Shown here: positions 16,977 through 25,439 of the stretch, piece by piece
How the letters are laid out: each line of letters starts with the position of its first letter
How positions within the stretch are numbered: the stretch's first letter is position 1
From: JBNNGK01 sp050268245
Lineage (GTDB): Bacteria > Pseudomonadota > Gammaproteobacteria > Enterobacterales > Enterobacteriaceae
NCBI RefSeq assembly: GCF_050268245.1
Contig: NZ_JBNNGK010000003.1
Span: 248,001 to 312,000, forward strand
Direction of reading: 5' to 3'
DNA length: 64,000 nt
The notes under the pieces: generated by a model
Told to the model about the DNA's origin: nothing
The model's database searches: none
Seen by the model: only the letters and a program-made list of their open reading frames with translations
Position numbers and translations under genes: made by a program

Positions 16977-18371
16977 ATGATGAAAACCACACTAAGGCTT
17001 TTAAGCGTTGCCGTACTGGCCGCCGGTTTTTTCAGCACGGGCTCGGCACTGGCGACGGAAACTACGCCTCAGCAAGTGATTAAACGCGGTGAATATCTGG
17101 CGCTGGCTGCCGACTGTGGCGCATGTCACAGCCCAGTTAAGGCAGGGGCACCTTTTGCTGGCGGTTTTGCCATTGATTCGCCCATGGGGCGGATCATTTC
17201 CAGCAATATCACGCCGTCAAAACGCTTTGGTATCGGGAATTATAGCGAGCAACAGTTCGCTGACGCGCTACGTAAAGGCGTGGCTGCCGATGGGCGTAAC
17301 CTTTATCCCGCGATGCCTTACACGGCGTATCATGGCTTAAGCGATGAAGATGTCCATGCGCTTTACCGCTATTTTATGCAAGGGGTGAAACCGGTCGATG
17401 CTCAGCCCTCTGCGAAAACGCAGCTGAGTTTCCCGTTTAATCTTCGTCAGGTTATGTGGGTCTGGAATCTGTTATATCGCAGCGACGCGCCGTTTGAGAA
17501 ACAGGTGGGCGTGAGCGATACGCTAAATCGGGGTAAGTACTTGGTTGAAGTGCTTGGCCATTGCAGCACCTGCCATACGACACGCAATATGATGATGGCC
17601 GAAGATAGCAGCCAAAATCTGGCCGGTGGCGCACTGGGCGGCTGGTATGCGCCCAATATTACCCCGGCTAACAGCGGCATTGGGCGCTGGAGTCAGCAGG
17701 ATATTGTGACCTACCTTCGAACCGGGCATGTAGCGGGCAAAGCGCAGGCGGCGGGGGCAATGGCAGAGGCGGTGGAGAAAAGTTTCCGCTACCTTAACGA
17801 GGAGGATCTCAATGCTATCGCGCTGTGGATAAAACAGATCCCCGCCATCGAAACACCGGTTGCCGTTAAGGTGGGCAGGCCAATCGCCGCGAACGACATG
17901 AATATGGTACTCACTGGTCAAAGCAGCCAGTCCGCGTTGGCGGACAGCAGCACCACCGACGGCGCTAAATTGTATAGCGGTGCGTGCGCCAGTTGTCACG
18001 GTATTGGCGGGCAGGGAACGAAAGATAACTTTTATCCTTCGCTCATCAACAACACGACCGTGTCTCATGTTACGCCGCAAAATCTGGTGATGGTGATTGC
18101 GCAGGGCATTGAGCGCAAAGGCAGTGATAGCGATGTCGCGATGCCGGCGTTTGACCAACAAATGAATGATGCGCAGATAGCCGCCGTGAGTCGCTATGTA
18201 CGCCATCAGTTTGGCAATATCGATGAGACGATTACGGCTGAACAAGTTAACGCGATACGTAACGGCGGTGATACGCCCTTTATCGTTCGCTACGTTAATT
18301 ACTTGCTCGCTAGTGGCGGGATCGTCGTCTTACTGCTTGTGTTGGCATTATTACGTTGGAGAAGAAAATAA
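16977..18371 (+). CDS. Tri-haem cytochrome c subunit of the dehydrogenase complex
   Basis: Membrane-bound electron acceptor of 464 residues. It has a Sec signal peptide (TLRLLSVAVLAAGFFSTGSALA), three CxxCH haem sites (CGACH 47-51, CSTCH 196-200, CASCH 337-341), and one C-terminal transmembrane helix (GGIVVLLLVLALLRW) before a basic end. The three-haem layout with membrane tail is that of the alcohol/gluconate/sorbitol dehydrogenase beta subunits, which feed ubiquinone. It starts 10 bases after the flavoprotein stop. Two adjacent ATGs (16977, 16980) are possible. Confidence 0.93.
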   Translation: MMKTTLRLLSVAVLAAGFFSTGSALATETTPQQVIKRGEYLALAADCGACHSPVKAGAPFAGGFAIDSPMGRIISSNITPSKRFGIGNYSEQQFADALRKGVAADGRNLYPAMPYTAYHGLSDEDVHALYRYFMQGVKPVDAQPSAKTQLSFPFNLRQVMWVWNLLYRSDAPFEKQVGVSDTLNRGKYLVEVLGHCSTCHTTRNMMMAEDSSQNLAGGALGGWYAPNITPANSGIGRWSQQDIVTYLRTGHVAGKAQAAGAMAEAVEKSFRYLNEEDLNAIALWIKQIPAIETPVAVKVGRPIAANDMNMVLTGQSSQSALADSSTTDGAKLYSGACASCHGIGGQGTKDNFYPSLINNTTVSHVTPQNLVMVIAQGIERKGSDSDVAMPAFDQQMNDAQIAAVSRYVRHQFGNIDETITAEQVNAIRNGGDTPFIVRYVNYLLASGGIVVLLLVLALLRWRRK

Positions 18372-18416
18372 TACGCGGTTGCGCTTGTGCCGAGTTCTGT
18401 ACCAAGGAGAGGAGGA

Positions 18417-18441
18417 AGCACTGCGGCGTTGCCGCAGTGCT
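18417..18441. terminator. Hairpin between cytochrome c gene and yobH
   Basis: AGCACTGCGGC / GCCGCAGTGCT perfect 11-bp stem with GTT loop between two convergent genes. No long T tract. Confidence 0.6.
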
Positions 18442-18443
18442 GA

Positions 18444-18674
18444 TTATGCTGCAGGTATGCTCTTGTTTAACATAGGGCAATCAGAAATACCGATAATGCC
18501 GTTGTTGCCATGAATAAACTGAGCGATCACCACGTTGCGCGCCGTTAAATATTTACACTGTAATCCCAACCCACCTACGTTCTGGTTGCTGCCAATCAGT
18601 ATGCCATAGCCAGAAAAAAGCAGGACGCCATACAACACGGCTAACACGAGCGCCAGTTTGATTAATTTACCCAT
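18444..18674 (-). CDS. yobH: YobH family protein
   Basis: 76-residue protein with an N-terminal hydrophobic helix or uncleaved signal (LIKLALVLAVLYGVLLF) and the YobH core SGYGILIGSNQNVGGLGLQC, then KYLTARNVV and ISDCPMLNKS. Length and neighbours (mgrB, yebO) match E. coli. It is likely anchored in the inner membrane facing the periplasm. Function unknown. Confidence 0.85.
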   Translation of the reverse strand: MGKLIKLALVLAVLYGVLLFSGYGILIGSNQNVGGLGLQCKYLTARNVVIAQFIHGNNGIIGISDCPMLNKSIPAA

Positions 18675-18779
18675 CTCGACTCCTATTGGTTCTTATACTG
18701 TTGATATAGCCATGGCGGCTAATCAGAAGCAACGGCAACATTCTGAAAAGCATCATTGGCAAAAGGAATCTAAACGACG

Positions 18780-18796
18780 AGTTAAACTTCGTTTAA
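18780..18796 (+). promoter_or_regulatory. Possible PhoP box upstream of mgrB
   Basis: Two direct half-sites resembling GTTTA (GTTAA at 18781 and GTTTA at 18791) lie 46 bp before mgrB, with a TATTCT -10-like hexamer at 18808-18813. mgrB is PhoP-activated in enterics. The spacing here is 10 rather than the usual 11 bp, so the match is tentative. Confidence 0.35.
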
Positions 18797-18836
18797 GTTT
18801 CGTATGGTATTCTGGTAAGAACTTAACAAGATAACA

Positions 18837-18995
18837 ATGAGGCTGCTAAGTTTGTTGCGAAATAAAATTCTGATGATCGTGGCGACCCTGCTGGCAGGCC
18901 TACTGTTGTATCTGCTTGCGCTCGACAGCTATTGCGATCAAGGCGGTAATTTTACCTTGGGGGTTTGTTCAATCACCCGGTTGGTGCCATGGTAA
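18837..18995 (+). CDS. mgrB: PhoQ feedback inhibitor MgrB
   Basis: Inner-membrane peptide that binds the PhoQ sensor kinase and damps PhoP/PhoQ signalling; loss of mgrB in Klebsiella gives colistin resistance. The 52-residue product has a basic N-terminus, one helix (ILMIVATLLAGLLLYLLAL), and a periplasmic tail with the conserved CDQ, a second Cys (GVCSI) for the disulphide, and the final PW. Its position between yobH and yebO matches E. coli. It is somewhat longer at the N-terminus than E. coli MgrB (47). Confidence 0.92.
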   Translation: MRLLSLLRNKILMIVATLLAGLLLYLLALDSYCDQGGNFTLGVCSITRLVPW

Positions 18996-19087
18996 AGCCA
19001 GTACAGAACAATTTTGCACAAGGATGTTCGTGTTTGTCGTGGGAATGGTAAGATATAAGCCTGTTTTTAGCCGTAGTAGGATAGTCC

Positions 19088-19363
19088 ATGTTTGATTTAG
19101 GTTTTAGCGCGTCCGGGCTCATCTCTTGGGTGATTGCGCCGCTTGCGCTCATCGTGGGGCTGTGGGTGTGGTTTATGGTCAACCGGGCTAGCGTGCGCGC
19201 CAACGAGCAAATTCGGCTACTGCAGGATATTGCTGACCAACAGCGTCAACAAATTGCACTATTGAAAAACATGGTGCATAACGCGCGTGGCGATAACGTC
19301 CCGTTAGATGATGACGATCTCAGTCCGGTGTTGGATTTCAAAGGTTTTATCCCCGAGCGTTAA
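19088..19363 (+). CDS. yebO: YebO family membrane protein
   Basis: 91 residues with one N-terminal transmembrane helix (LISWVIAPLALIVGLWVWFMV), the NRASVRANEQIRLLQDI block and a coiled-coil-like QQRQQIALL segment, then an acidic tail ending in PER. This matches YebO in pattern and in its position after mgrB. Function unknown. Confidence 0.85.
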   Translation: MFDLGFSASGLISWVIAPLALIVGLWVWFMVNRASVRANEQIRLLQDIADQQRQQIALLKNMVHNARGDNVPLDDDDLSPVLDFKGFIPER

Positions 19364-19377
19364 CCGCGCCTCCATTT

Positions 19378-19441
19378 GGTGAGAAGGTTAAGGACACGTT
19401 GGTTATCTCAGTTTCAGTTTTAACCGCAAGGCCTTCTCACC
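19378..19441. repeat. Distal inverted repeat downstream of yebO
   Basis: GGTGAGAAGG (19378-19387) and CCTTCTCACC (19432-19441) are perfect 10-bp inverted arms separated by 44 nt that contain further short complementarity (GGTTA/TAACC). This could be a structured 3' end or a small RNA. The rest of 19364-19651 is unremarkable. Confidence 0.5.
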
Positions 19442-19651
19442 ATTCCCCTAATGTACCCCGTTCAATGGCTTATTACCCGCCAGCTCTCCGTTGAGGAGAT
19501 GCTGCACCCGCACTTAACATCATCGTGTACAGATCACCTCAATATGATAAAAACATCAGCATGGATAATGTAAAAAAGCAGTGAACTGTCATAAAACTGT
19601 CGTATTGTCGTCGTATGGTAGCGCGAACCTTACCAAAGATGGATTGAGCTG

Positions 19652-19975
19652 ATGATTAAATGGTATGAAGAGAGCGACGCCGAGGTTAACCGCAGTATTG
19701 CCTTGATCACCGGAGAAAATCCGGATAAGTGGTATCCTTACGGCGGCATGAAAGGTAAAGATTATTGTAAAAATCCTTCCGACGCTTGGCCGATCATTTG
19801 CGCCCATAAAATTAGCCTTAACCCGGATAACCAAAGTGATACGCCGCAATGGCAAGCGCGCATCTCGACGTCAATGGGTGAGTGGCAAGCGGATAGCAGC
19901 AGCCCATTAAGAGCGGCGATGATTTGCTTTCTACTCAGTCAACAAAGCCAACAAAACCAAGACACCGCACGCTGA
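19652..19975 (+). CDS. NinX-like protein (DUF2591), phage-derived gene in the core
   Basis: 107-residue protein with the NinX/DUF2591 signature: EVNRSIALITGENPDKWYPY, GGMKGKDYCKNPSDAWPII, then LRAAMICFLLS. NinX is encoded in the nin region of lambdoid phages; function unknown. No other phage gene is next to it except the DUF4060 gene, so it appears to be a domesticated single gene. Confidence 0.75.
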   Translation: MIKWYEESDAEVNRSIALITGENPDKWYPYGGMKGKDYCKNPSDAWPIICAHKISLNPDNQSDTPQWQARISTSMGEWQADSSSPLRAAMICFLLSQQSQQNQDTAR

Positions 19976-20047
19976 AACTGACGTTCTGATAACCCATTAA
20001 TGTTTTCCATAATTAGACAAGGGAACTGTCTCTGGCGGAGCCTGTTT

Positions 20048-20284
20048 ATGAAGCGCATTATTAAAGGTGATAAAAACTTGTCTCATTTGGTGGTTGCTCA
20101 TGCGGCCATTGACCATCACGCTAAAAGCTTCGGCCAGCGCCGAGAGGGCTGGCCTTCAACCTATCTGATTAAATATCAAAATGACTGTGTGGCTGTTGAA
20201 GTCGTGACGCGCCGACAATCGTACGTCGCGACGTTGATGATCGGCGCGCGTAACCTGAGCAAACTGTGTGGCCTGCCGGGCTGA
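20048..20284 (+). CDS. DUF4060 family small basic protein
   Basis: 78 residues beginning MKRIIKGDKNLSHLVV; the central AAIDHHAKSFG and TRRQSYVATLMIGARNL blocks resemble DUF4060 proteins of enterobacterial prophages and chromosomes. ATG 20048 is preferred over 20000 because GGAG lies upstream and the family starts here. Function unknown. Confidence 0.6.
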   Translation: MKRIIKGDKNLSHLVVAHAAIDHHAKSFGQRREGWPSTYLIKYQNDCVAVEVVTRRQSYVATLMIGARNLSKLCGLPG

Positions 20285-20459
20285 TAGGCGACGCCATTCA
20301 CAACCATTGCTGCCCAAATTAGCGCCCGATCGCGATGCTGTCAGGCGCTAGTCCTTGATGCTTCCGGGGTTAAGTGTTAAAAAGCCGCCCGCAGATACAT
20401 TTATTGATTGGCTAAATCTTGCCCACTAACGGCAAGGTATGTTGCCATATGAGGATAAG

Positions 20460-21845
20460 ATGGGCGGTCAGCAGCAGGATACCCCGCTAAAACGCGGTTT
20501 AAAAAACAGACACATACAACTCATTGCCCTTGGGGGCGCCATCGGCACCGGTTTATTCCTGGGTATCGCCCAAACGATTCAAATGGCCGGGCCTTCGGTA
20601 TTGCTGGGGTATGCGATCGGCGGTTTTATCGCCTTTTTGATCATGCGCCAACTGGGCGAAATGGTGGTGGAAGAACCAGTCGCCGGATCGTTTAGCCATT
20701 TTGCCTATAAATACTGGGGCAATTTTGCTGGCTTCCTGTCTGGTTGGAACTACTGGGCGATGTTCATTCTGGTCGGCATGGCGGAGTTGACTGCGGTGGG
20801 TATCTATATCCAATACTGGTGGCCAGAGATCCCCACTTGGGTTTCCGCAGCGGTGTTCTTCGTGCTGATTAACCTGATTAATTTGGTTAATGTGCGAATT
20901 TACGGTGAAACGGAGTTTTGGTTTGCCATCATCAAAGTTGCAGCGATTATGGGTATGATCGTATTTGGCGCCTACCTGCTGGCAAGCGGCAGCGGGGGGC
21001 CGGAAGCCGACATCAGCAATCTTTGGGCGCAGGGTGGATTCTTCCCGTATGGCGTTGAAGGGTTGGTGATGGCGATGGCGGTGATCATGTTCTCATTTGG
21101 CGGCTTGGAAATGGTGGGTATTACTGCCGCAGAGGCGGCCGATCCGCGGCACAGTATCCCGAAAGCCACCAACCAGGTGGTGTACCGGATTTTGATTTTT
21201 TACATTGGATCGCTGACCGTACTGTTGTCACTTTATCCATGGGGTAAAGTGGTGGAGGGCGGTAGCCCGTTTGTGATGATCTTCCACGCACTCAACAGTA
21301 ATCTGGTGGCGACTATTCTGAACGTTGTGGTGCTGACCGCTGCGTTGTCAGTGTATAACAGCGGTGTGTATGCCAATAGCCGGATGCTGTTTGGTTTGGC
21401 AACTCAGGGTAATGCGCCGAAAGTGCTGACTCGCGTCAATAAACGTGGCGTACCGGTGCTGTCTATTGCCTTATCAGCCTTAGTGACGTCGATTGGTGTA
21501 CTGATTAATTATGTGATGCCGGGAAAAGCTTTTGAGTTGTTAATGGCGCTGGTGGTTTCGACGTTGGTCATTAACTGGGTGATGATTTGTTTGGCGCATC
21601 TGAAGTTCCGTGCGGCGAAGAATCGGCAGGGGGTCATCCCACACTTCAAAGCGTTATGGTATCCGTTCGGTAACTATTTGTGTTTGGCGTTTTTGTCGAT
21701 GATTTTGGTGATTATGTATCTCACCGAAGGAATCCGTATTTCGGTCATGCTGATGCCGGTGTGGCTGATGGGGCTTTGGATTGGTTTTATGCTAACGCGT
21801 CGTAAGGCCTCACCGGGTAAGAAAGCACAACGCAACCGCGCGTAG
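20460..21845 (+). CDS. Aromatic amino acid permease (PheP/AroP type)
   Basis: Inner-membrane proton symporter of the APC superfamily with about 12 helices and 461 residues. The first helix has the family signature LIALGGAIGTGLFLGI, followed by FLIMRQLGEMVVEEPVAGSF and KATNQVVYRILIFYIGSL. Detail such as GFLSGWNYWAMFILVGMAEL, SVYNSGVYANSRMLFGL and YPFGNYLCLAFL is closer to PheP (phenylalanine) than to AroP. The ATG at 20460 follows TGAGG; the upstream ATG at 20439 adds seven residues with no ribosome site. It is monocistronic. Confidence 0.88.
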   Translation: MGGQQQDTPLKRGLKNRHIQLIALGGAIGTGLFLGIAQTIQMAGPSVLLGYAIGGFIAFLIMRQLGEMVVEEPVAGSFSHFAYKYWGNFAGFLSGWNYWAMFILVGMAELTAVGIYIQYWWPEIPTWVSAAVFFVLINLINLVNVRIYGETEFWFAIIKVAAIMGMIVFGAYLLASGSGGPEADISNLWAQGGFFPYGVEGLVMAMAVIMFSFGGLEMVGITAAEAADPRHSIPKATNQVVYRILIFYIGSLTVLLSLYPWGKVVEGGSPFVMIFHALNSNLVATILNVVVLTAALSVYNSGVYANSRMLFGLATQGNAPKVLTRVNKRGVPVLSIALSALVTSIGVLINYVMPGKAFELLMALVVSTLVINWVMICLAHLKFRAAKNRQGVIPHFKALWYPFGNYLCLAFLSMILVIMYLTEGIRISVMLMPVWLMGLWIGFMLTRRKASPGKKAQRNRA

Positions 21846-21850
21846 ACAAC

Positions 21851-21878
21851 ATGAGGAGGCGGGTTATCGCCTCCTCAT
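21851..21878. terminator. Hairpin between permease gene and the convergent small gene
   Basis: ATGAGGAGGCG / CGCCTCCTCAT perfect 11-bp stem with a 6-nt loop, five bases after the permease stop. Confidence 0.6.
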
Positions 21879-21882
21879 CGTG

Positions 21883-22170
21883 CTAACTGCGTGGCATAAA
21901 GGCGTTACCGTGGTGGCGACCGCGGCCCAGCACTTTTCTGCACAACAGCAATAGCGTGGTAATGATGTCAATCGCGACCACGCTGAGCATCAATAACCCC
22001 AACACGAAAAAGCTCACCAATGCGCCAGTCAGCGCCATTAATGCGGTAGGGATGCGTATACGGCGTAGTTTCATGACGGCATACATTTTCCAATATTGAA
22101 TTTTTGCCAGTATCGCGCTGCGGATCTTGCCCCTGCGAACACGCGATTGGCGTGATGTAGAACGGCCCAT
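21883..22170 (-). CDS. Hypothetical membrane protein, 95 residues
   Basis: The start is supported by AGGAGAAG just before ATG at 22170. The N-terminal half is strongly basic (GRSTSRQSRVRRGKIRSA). A ~40-residue hydrophobic stretch follows, enough for one or two helices (ALMALTGALVSFFVLGLL, then VVAIDIITTLLLLC). Family not recognised. It is transcribed alone, divergent from the MBL-fold gene. Confidence 0.6.
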   Translation of the reverse strand: MGRSTSRQSRVRRGKIRSAILAKIQYWKMYAVMKLRRIRIPTALMALTGALVSFFVLGLLMLSVVAIDIITTLLLLCRKVLGRGRHHGNAFMPRS

Positions 22171-22385
22171 AACTTCTCCTTCTCTGATTGTCCTGACAAG
22201 TAAAACATAATGATCTTAAGAGAGGCTTAACGGGCTCTTGTTGGCCTTTGACTGCTCTTGGGGAGTCAGACAACGGGATAAGCAAAAAGGTCAGATAAAT
22301 TGAGTGCTGTTCATCAGGCGGTAAACCTTTTAACGTGGTCACAGCAATCGTGTGCCCTTTGGAGGGGCTGTCATGGGGAAAATAA

Positions 22386-23402
22386 GTGAGTAAAAGGGTA
22401 AACAATCGCTATTACGACGCCAATAAGCCGCATCACACGCCGCACGGCTTTCGTAATCTGGAGCCTTCACTACGTCAGAAAGGCGATCTGCAGCGCTGGC
22501 AGGATGAACGTAAAAAACAGGGACTCCCGAAGCCGCCACGTGGTGGTTATCAGCAGTTCACCGCTAACTGGTGGCAATCTGCCGATCTCAGTGGTGAGCA
22601 TGATTGCGTTTGGTGGTTAGGGCATGCTGCGCTCTTACTGCGTTTGAGTGGGCGTTATGTGCTGATTGATCCCGCCTTGTCACCGCGCGCTTCACCGCTA
22701 AGTTTTTATGGGCCAAAGCGCCGTACGCCGCCGCCACTCAAGGTGCGGCAATTGCCAGCGGTGGATGTCGTGTTGATCTCGCATAATCATTATGATCACC
22801 TTGATCGACGTACGGTACGGCAACTGATCCAGCGTTTTCCTAACGCCACGTTTATCGTGCCGCTGGGCTTGAAAAACTGGTTCCGGCACTATCGTACCAC
22901 GCGTGTTGAGGAGCTGGATTGGTGGGAAAGCCGATCATTCGGTGATATGACCTTCCATGCGACTCCGGCACGCCATTGGAGCATGCGTTCGCTCTGGGAT
23001 CGAAACCGTTCATTGTGGTGTGGTTGGGTGATCCATCATCCGAATCTGCGTTTTTACTTTTCTGGCGACAGCGGTTATTCCGAGCGGCTGGCGGATATTG
23101 GCGAGCGACTAGGGCCTTTCGACCTGGCGGCGTTACCGATAGGTGCTTATGCACCACGTTGGTTCATGCAAGAACAGCATATGTCGCCGGAACAATCAGT
23201 CAGGCTTTATCAACAATTAAAGCAGCCACGCGTTATTCCTATTCACTGGGGAGTATTTGAATTGGCTGATGAGTCGCTGGATGAGCCGCCGCAGCAATTA
23301 AAACAGGCATTGAGTGCAGCAGGAATACATCATCATCAATTTGATTTACTCAAAATAGGGCAGCGTATTGAACTTGGTGCTAACCCCGAATGGGTAGGCT
23401 GA
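22386..23402 (+). CDS. MBL-fold hydrolase of the NAPE-PLD/UlaG-like group
   Basis: 338-residue metallo-beta-lactamase-fold enzyme with the metal motif SHNHYDHLD, a second ligand region (FHATPARHWS), FYFSGDSGY with an Asp, and a late His in PIHWGVFELAD. The N-terminal ~60 residues (GFRNLEPSL, then WW-rich) are typical of NAPE-PLD-like bacterial proteins, which may cleave phospholipid-type phosphodiesters. The start is GTG at 22386 after GGGGAAAA. The true substrate is unknown. Confidence 0.82.
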   Translation: MSKRVNNRYYDANKPHHTPHGFRNLEPSLRQKGDLQRWQDERKKQGLPKPPRGGYQQFTANWWQSADLSGEHDCVWWLGHAALLLRLSGRYVLIDPALSPRASPLSFYGPKRRTPPPLKVRQLPAVDVVLISHNHYDHLDRRTVRQLIQRFPNATFIVPLGLKNWFRHYRTTRVEELDWWESRSFGDMTFHATPARHWSMRSLWDRNRSLWCGWVIHHPNLRFYFSGDSGYSERLADIGERLGPFDLAALPIGAYAPRWFMQEQHMSPEQSVRLYQQLKQPRVIPIHWGVFELADESLDEPPQQLKQALSAAGIHHHQFDLLKIGQRIELGANPEWVG

Positions 23403-24159
23403 TGCTTTTGCCCTCAGCCTGTTACGCGGCCTCTCGTACGGAGGGGCTGTTGCTTGCCGACGGGAGCGGAACATATTGAACAGCCGCGTAACATTATTTA
23501 TCAATAATAACTTTGCTTCAGGATTAATCATAAAGTTAATTATCACTCTTTAACATTGATATTACTTATAACAAATCGTACGTTATCTAAATTAATGTAT
23601 GAAATATAATATAGATTGCCATTTATTGTTTTCATTAAATAAATATACAGGTGGTTGATATATAATGGCACGCACGTTCTCTTCTGGTGCGTTATTCTGC
23701 AAAAATGCATGCTTATGCACCGATGTGGGGCGGTGGCTACCACATAAAGCGGGGGTGTCATCTGCTCGACATAGACTTATGGTAGGGCGCTGGTCGCACA
23801 CTGCATAGTGTTCAGCGTGTTTCTCCTGCCGTTCATCGCTATAGATCAATACATACCAAAACTCATAAAGATTCAAATTTTTTAATGTTCTAAGCGTCGA
23901 TGCGCGGTATATGCGGCTGATCACAACGCGTGAGTGGTTGACGATTTTGCCAGATTTCAGTCAGGATGCGCCGTGTTGCGGTACATGTTATAAAGCAGAA
24001 AATAGAGAAAGCTTCAATAGATTTTAGTCTATTTATACCATTGTTGCTCTCGACCGTTTCAATTATGTGCGACACGTCCACCAGTGATTAAAAATGGCTT
24101 GCCATCGAATACAGAGTATGTGATAACGCATCTGGGTAAAACGAGGTACAGTTCTGTAT
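23403..24159. other. Long AT-rich intergenic region before yobF-cspC
   Basis: 757 bp with no supported gene. Frames on the minus strand up to 110 codons lack ribosome sites and recognisable motifs. The 3' part must carry the promoter and leader of yobF-cspC. Cold-shock genes often have long untranslated leaders. Confidence 0.5.
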
Positions 24160-24276
24160 ATGTGTGGCATTTTCAGTAAAGAAGTTCTGAGTAAAGACGT
24201 TAGCGTTGAATACCGCTTCTCTGCCGATCCTTATCTTAGTGCCTCAAGCAGTAACGACTCTAGTTTGTCTATGTAA
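24160..24276 (+). CDS. yobF: YobF small protein
   Basis: 38-residue protein starting MCGIFSKEVLSKDVSVEYRF, then SADPYLSASSSN, matching the YobF pattern (a heat- and stress-induced small protein in E. coli). It lies 41 bp upstream of cspC, as in E. coli, where the two are co-transcribed. Confidence 0.9.
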   Translation: MCGIFSKEVLSKDVSVEYRFSADPYLSASSSNDSSLSM

Positions 24277-24317
24277 CGCCTACGGGCGGTTTAAACAATC
24301 CAAAGGAAATACTCAAG

Positions 24318-24527
24318 ATGGCAAAGATCAAAGGTCAAGTTAAGTGGTTCAACGAGTCTAAAGGTTTCGGTTTCATCACTCCAGCTGACGGCAGCAAAGA
24401 CGTGTTCGTACACTTCTCTGCAATTCAGGGTAACGGCTTCAAAACCCTGGCTGAAGGCCAGAACGTTGAGTTCGAAATCCAAGATGGCCAGAAAGGCCCA
24501 TCTGCAGTAAACGTTACTGCTATCTAA
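24318..24527 (+). CDS. cspC: Cold shock-like protein CspC
   Basis: 69-residue OB-fold RNA chaperone and antiterminator. RNP1 (KGFGFIT) and RNP2 (DVFVHFSAI) are intact, and the C-terminus GPSAVNVTAI fits CspC/CspE. The gene follows yobF and ends at a strong terminator. In E. coli CspC is constitutive at 37 C and stabilises rpoS mRNA. Confidence 0.93.
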   Translation: MAKIKGQVKWFNESKGFGFITPADGSKDVFVHFSAIQGNGFKTLAEGQNVEFEIQDGQKGPSAVNVTAI

Positions 24528-24543
24528 GTTGCGTTAGCTGTAC

Positions 24544-24571
24544 AAAAAGCCCGCTTTTAAGCGGGCTTTTT
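24544..24571. terminator. Terminator of cspC, shared with the convergent PgeF-family gene
   Basis: AAAAAGCCCGC / GCGGGCTTTTT with a 6-nt loop; symmetrical A and T tracts allow bidirectional termination. Confidence 0.9.
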
Positions 24572-24579
24572 CGTTTGCG

Positions 24580-25296
24580 TTATTCAGCCGTAATGATAAT
24601 CCCTGCATACTGATTACGCCCTTTGATGCTCGGATGGTGCGGATCTTGTTGGCGTCGATGACTATTGCGGCGAAAACTGGTGTATTTAAAGTGCTGTGGT
24701 AGGTGCGGATCGCTGTTTGGCGTACAGATAGTACAACTGCCTACGGTGTCGACGGCAGCAAACCCGAGCGCTTTCAACTTGTATTCGGCGATCGCCGTCA
24801 GATCAAGGTATCGGTATCGTGGGCTGATCAGTGTGGCGGGCAGTGGCAACCGCTGTTTAAATTGGTCAACTAACGCTTCATCCACCTGATAACAGCAGGC
24901 GCCGGCCGCCGGACCAATCGCTGCCACCCAGTTAGCGGTTGAGTCATCCTGTTCAATCCGTGCCGCCATTTCTTCTAAAATACCGTCCAGTAACCCCCGC
25001 CAACCCGCGTGTACGGCAGCAATTGCACCACCGTCATTACGGCTGAAAATGACCGGCAGGCAATCGGCGGTAAGTATGTTAAGCAAAATGCCGGGCTGAG
25101 TTGTATAAACGCCGTCAGCGTCACCACAGGCTTGCGCAGGATGAAGCACGTCAACAATGCGTGTGCCATGTACCTGCACCTTCTCCGGCTGGGTAGTGAG
25201 GTAGGGTTGCAGTGGTGTCGGCAGCAGAGCACTTTTATTACCGAAACCGTGTTTAATGGTCGGGATGGCGCTAAGCAAGGTAGAATGATCGGTCAT
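24580..25296 (-). CDS. PgeF/YfiH family protein (laccase-domain, peptidoglycan-editing or nucleoside hydrolase type)
   Basis: 238 residues with family motifs: VQVHGTRIVDV, ILTADCLPVIF, AAVHAGWRGLLDGI, AIGPAAGACCYQVDEAL and a late Cys pair (CTICTPNSDP). The His/Cys/His set forms the zinc site of YfiH-type enzymes, which have been linked to removing misincorporated amino acids from UDP-MurNAc and to purine nucleoside phosphorolysis. In enterics the principal pgeF sits near clpB, so this copy beside rlmA is probably a paralogue. Confidence 0.8.
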   Translation of the reverse strand: MTDHSTLLSAIPTIKHGFGNKSALLPTPLQPYLTTQPEKVQVHGTRIVDVLHPAQACGDADGVYTTQPGILLNILTADCLPVIFSRNDGGAIAAVHAGWRGLLDGILEEMAARIEQDDSTANWVAAIGPAAGACCYQVDEALVDQFKQRLPLPATLISPRYRYLDLTAIAEYKLKALGFAAVDTVGSCTICTPNSDPHLPQHFKYTSFRRNSHRRQQDPHHPSIKGRNQYAGIIITAE

Positions 25297-25439
25297 AATT
25301 CTGAAGTAACCTGTTTAGGGGCAGAATTTCAGTGTAGCGGGCTTTTTCCCCGCTTGGCTAGTGTCGATGGGGATGTATCTTGCATCACGGTCTGGGCTTA
25401 TTTAGACTAATCGCGCCCGCATTCTCTGGAAATTAATTC

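Noticed and set aside
23592..23924. 110-codon minus-strand frame upstream of yobF
   Set aside because: No ribosome site, no family resemblance, composition of AT-rich intergenic DNA.
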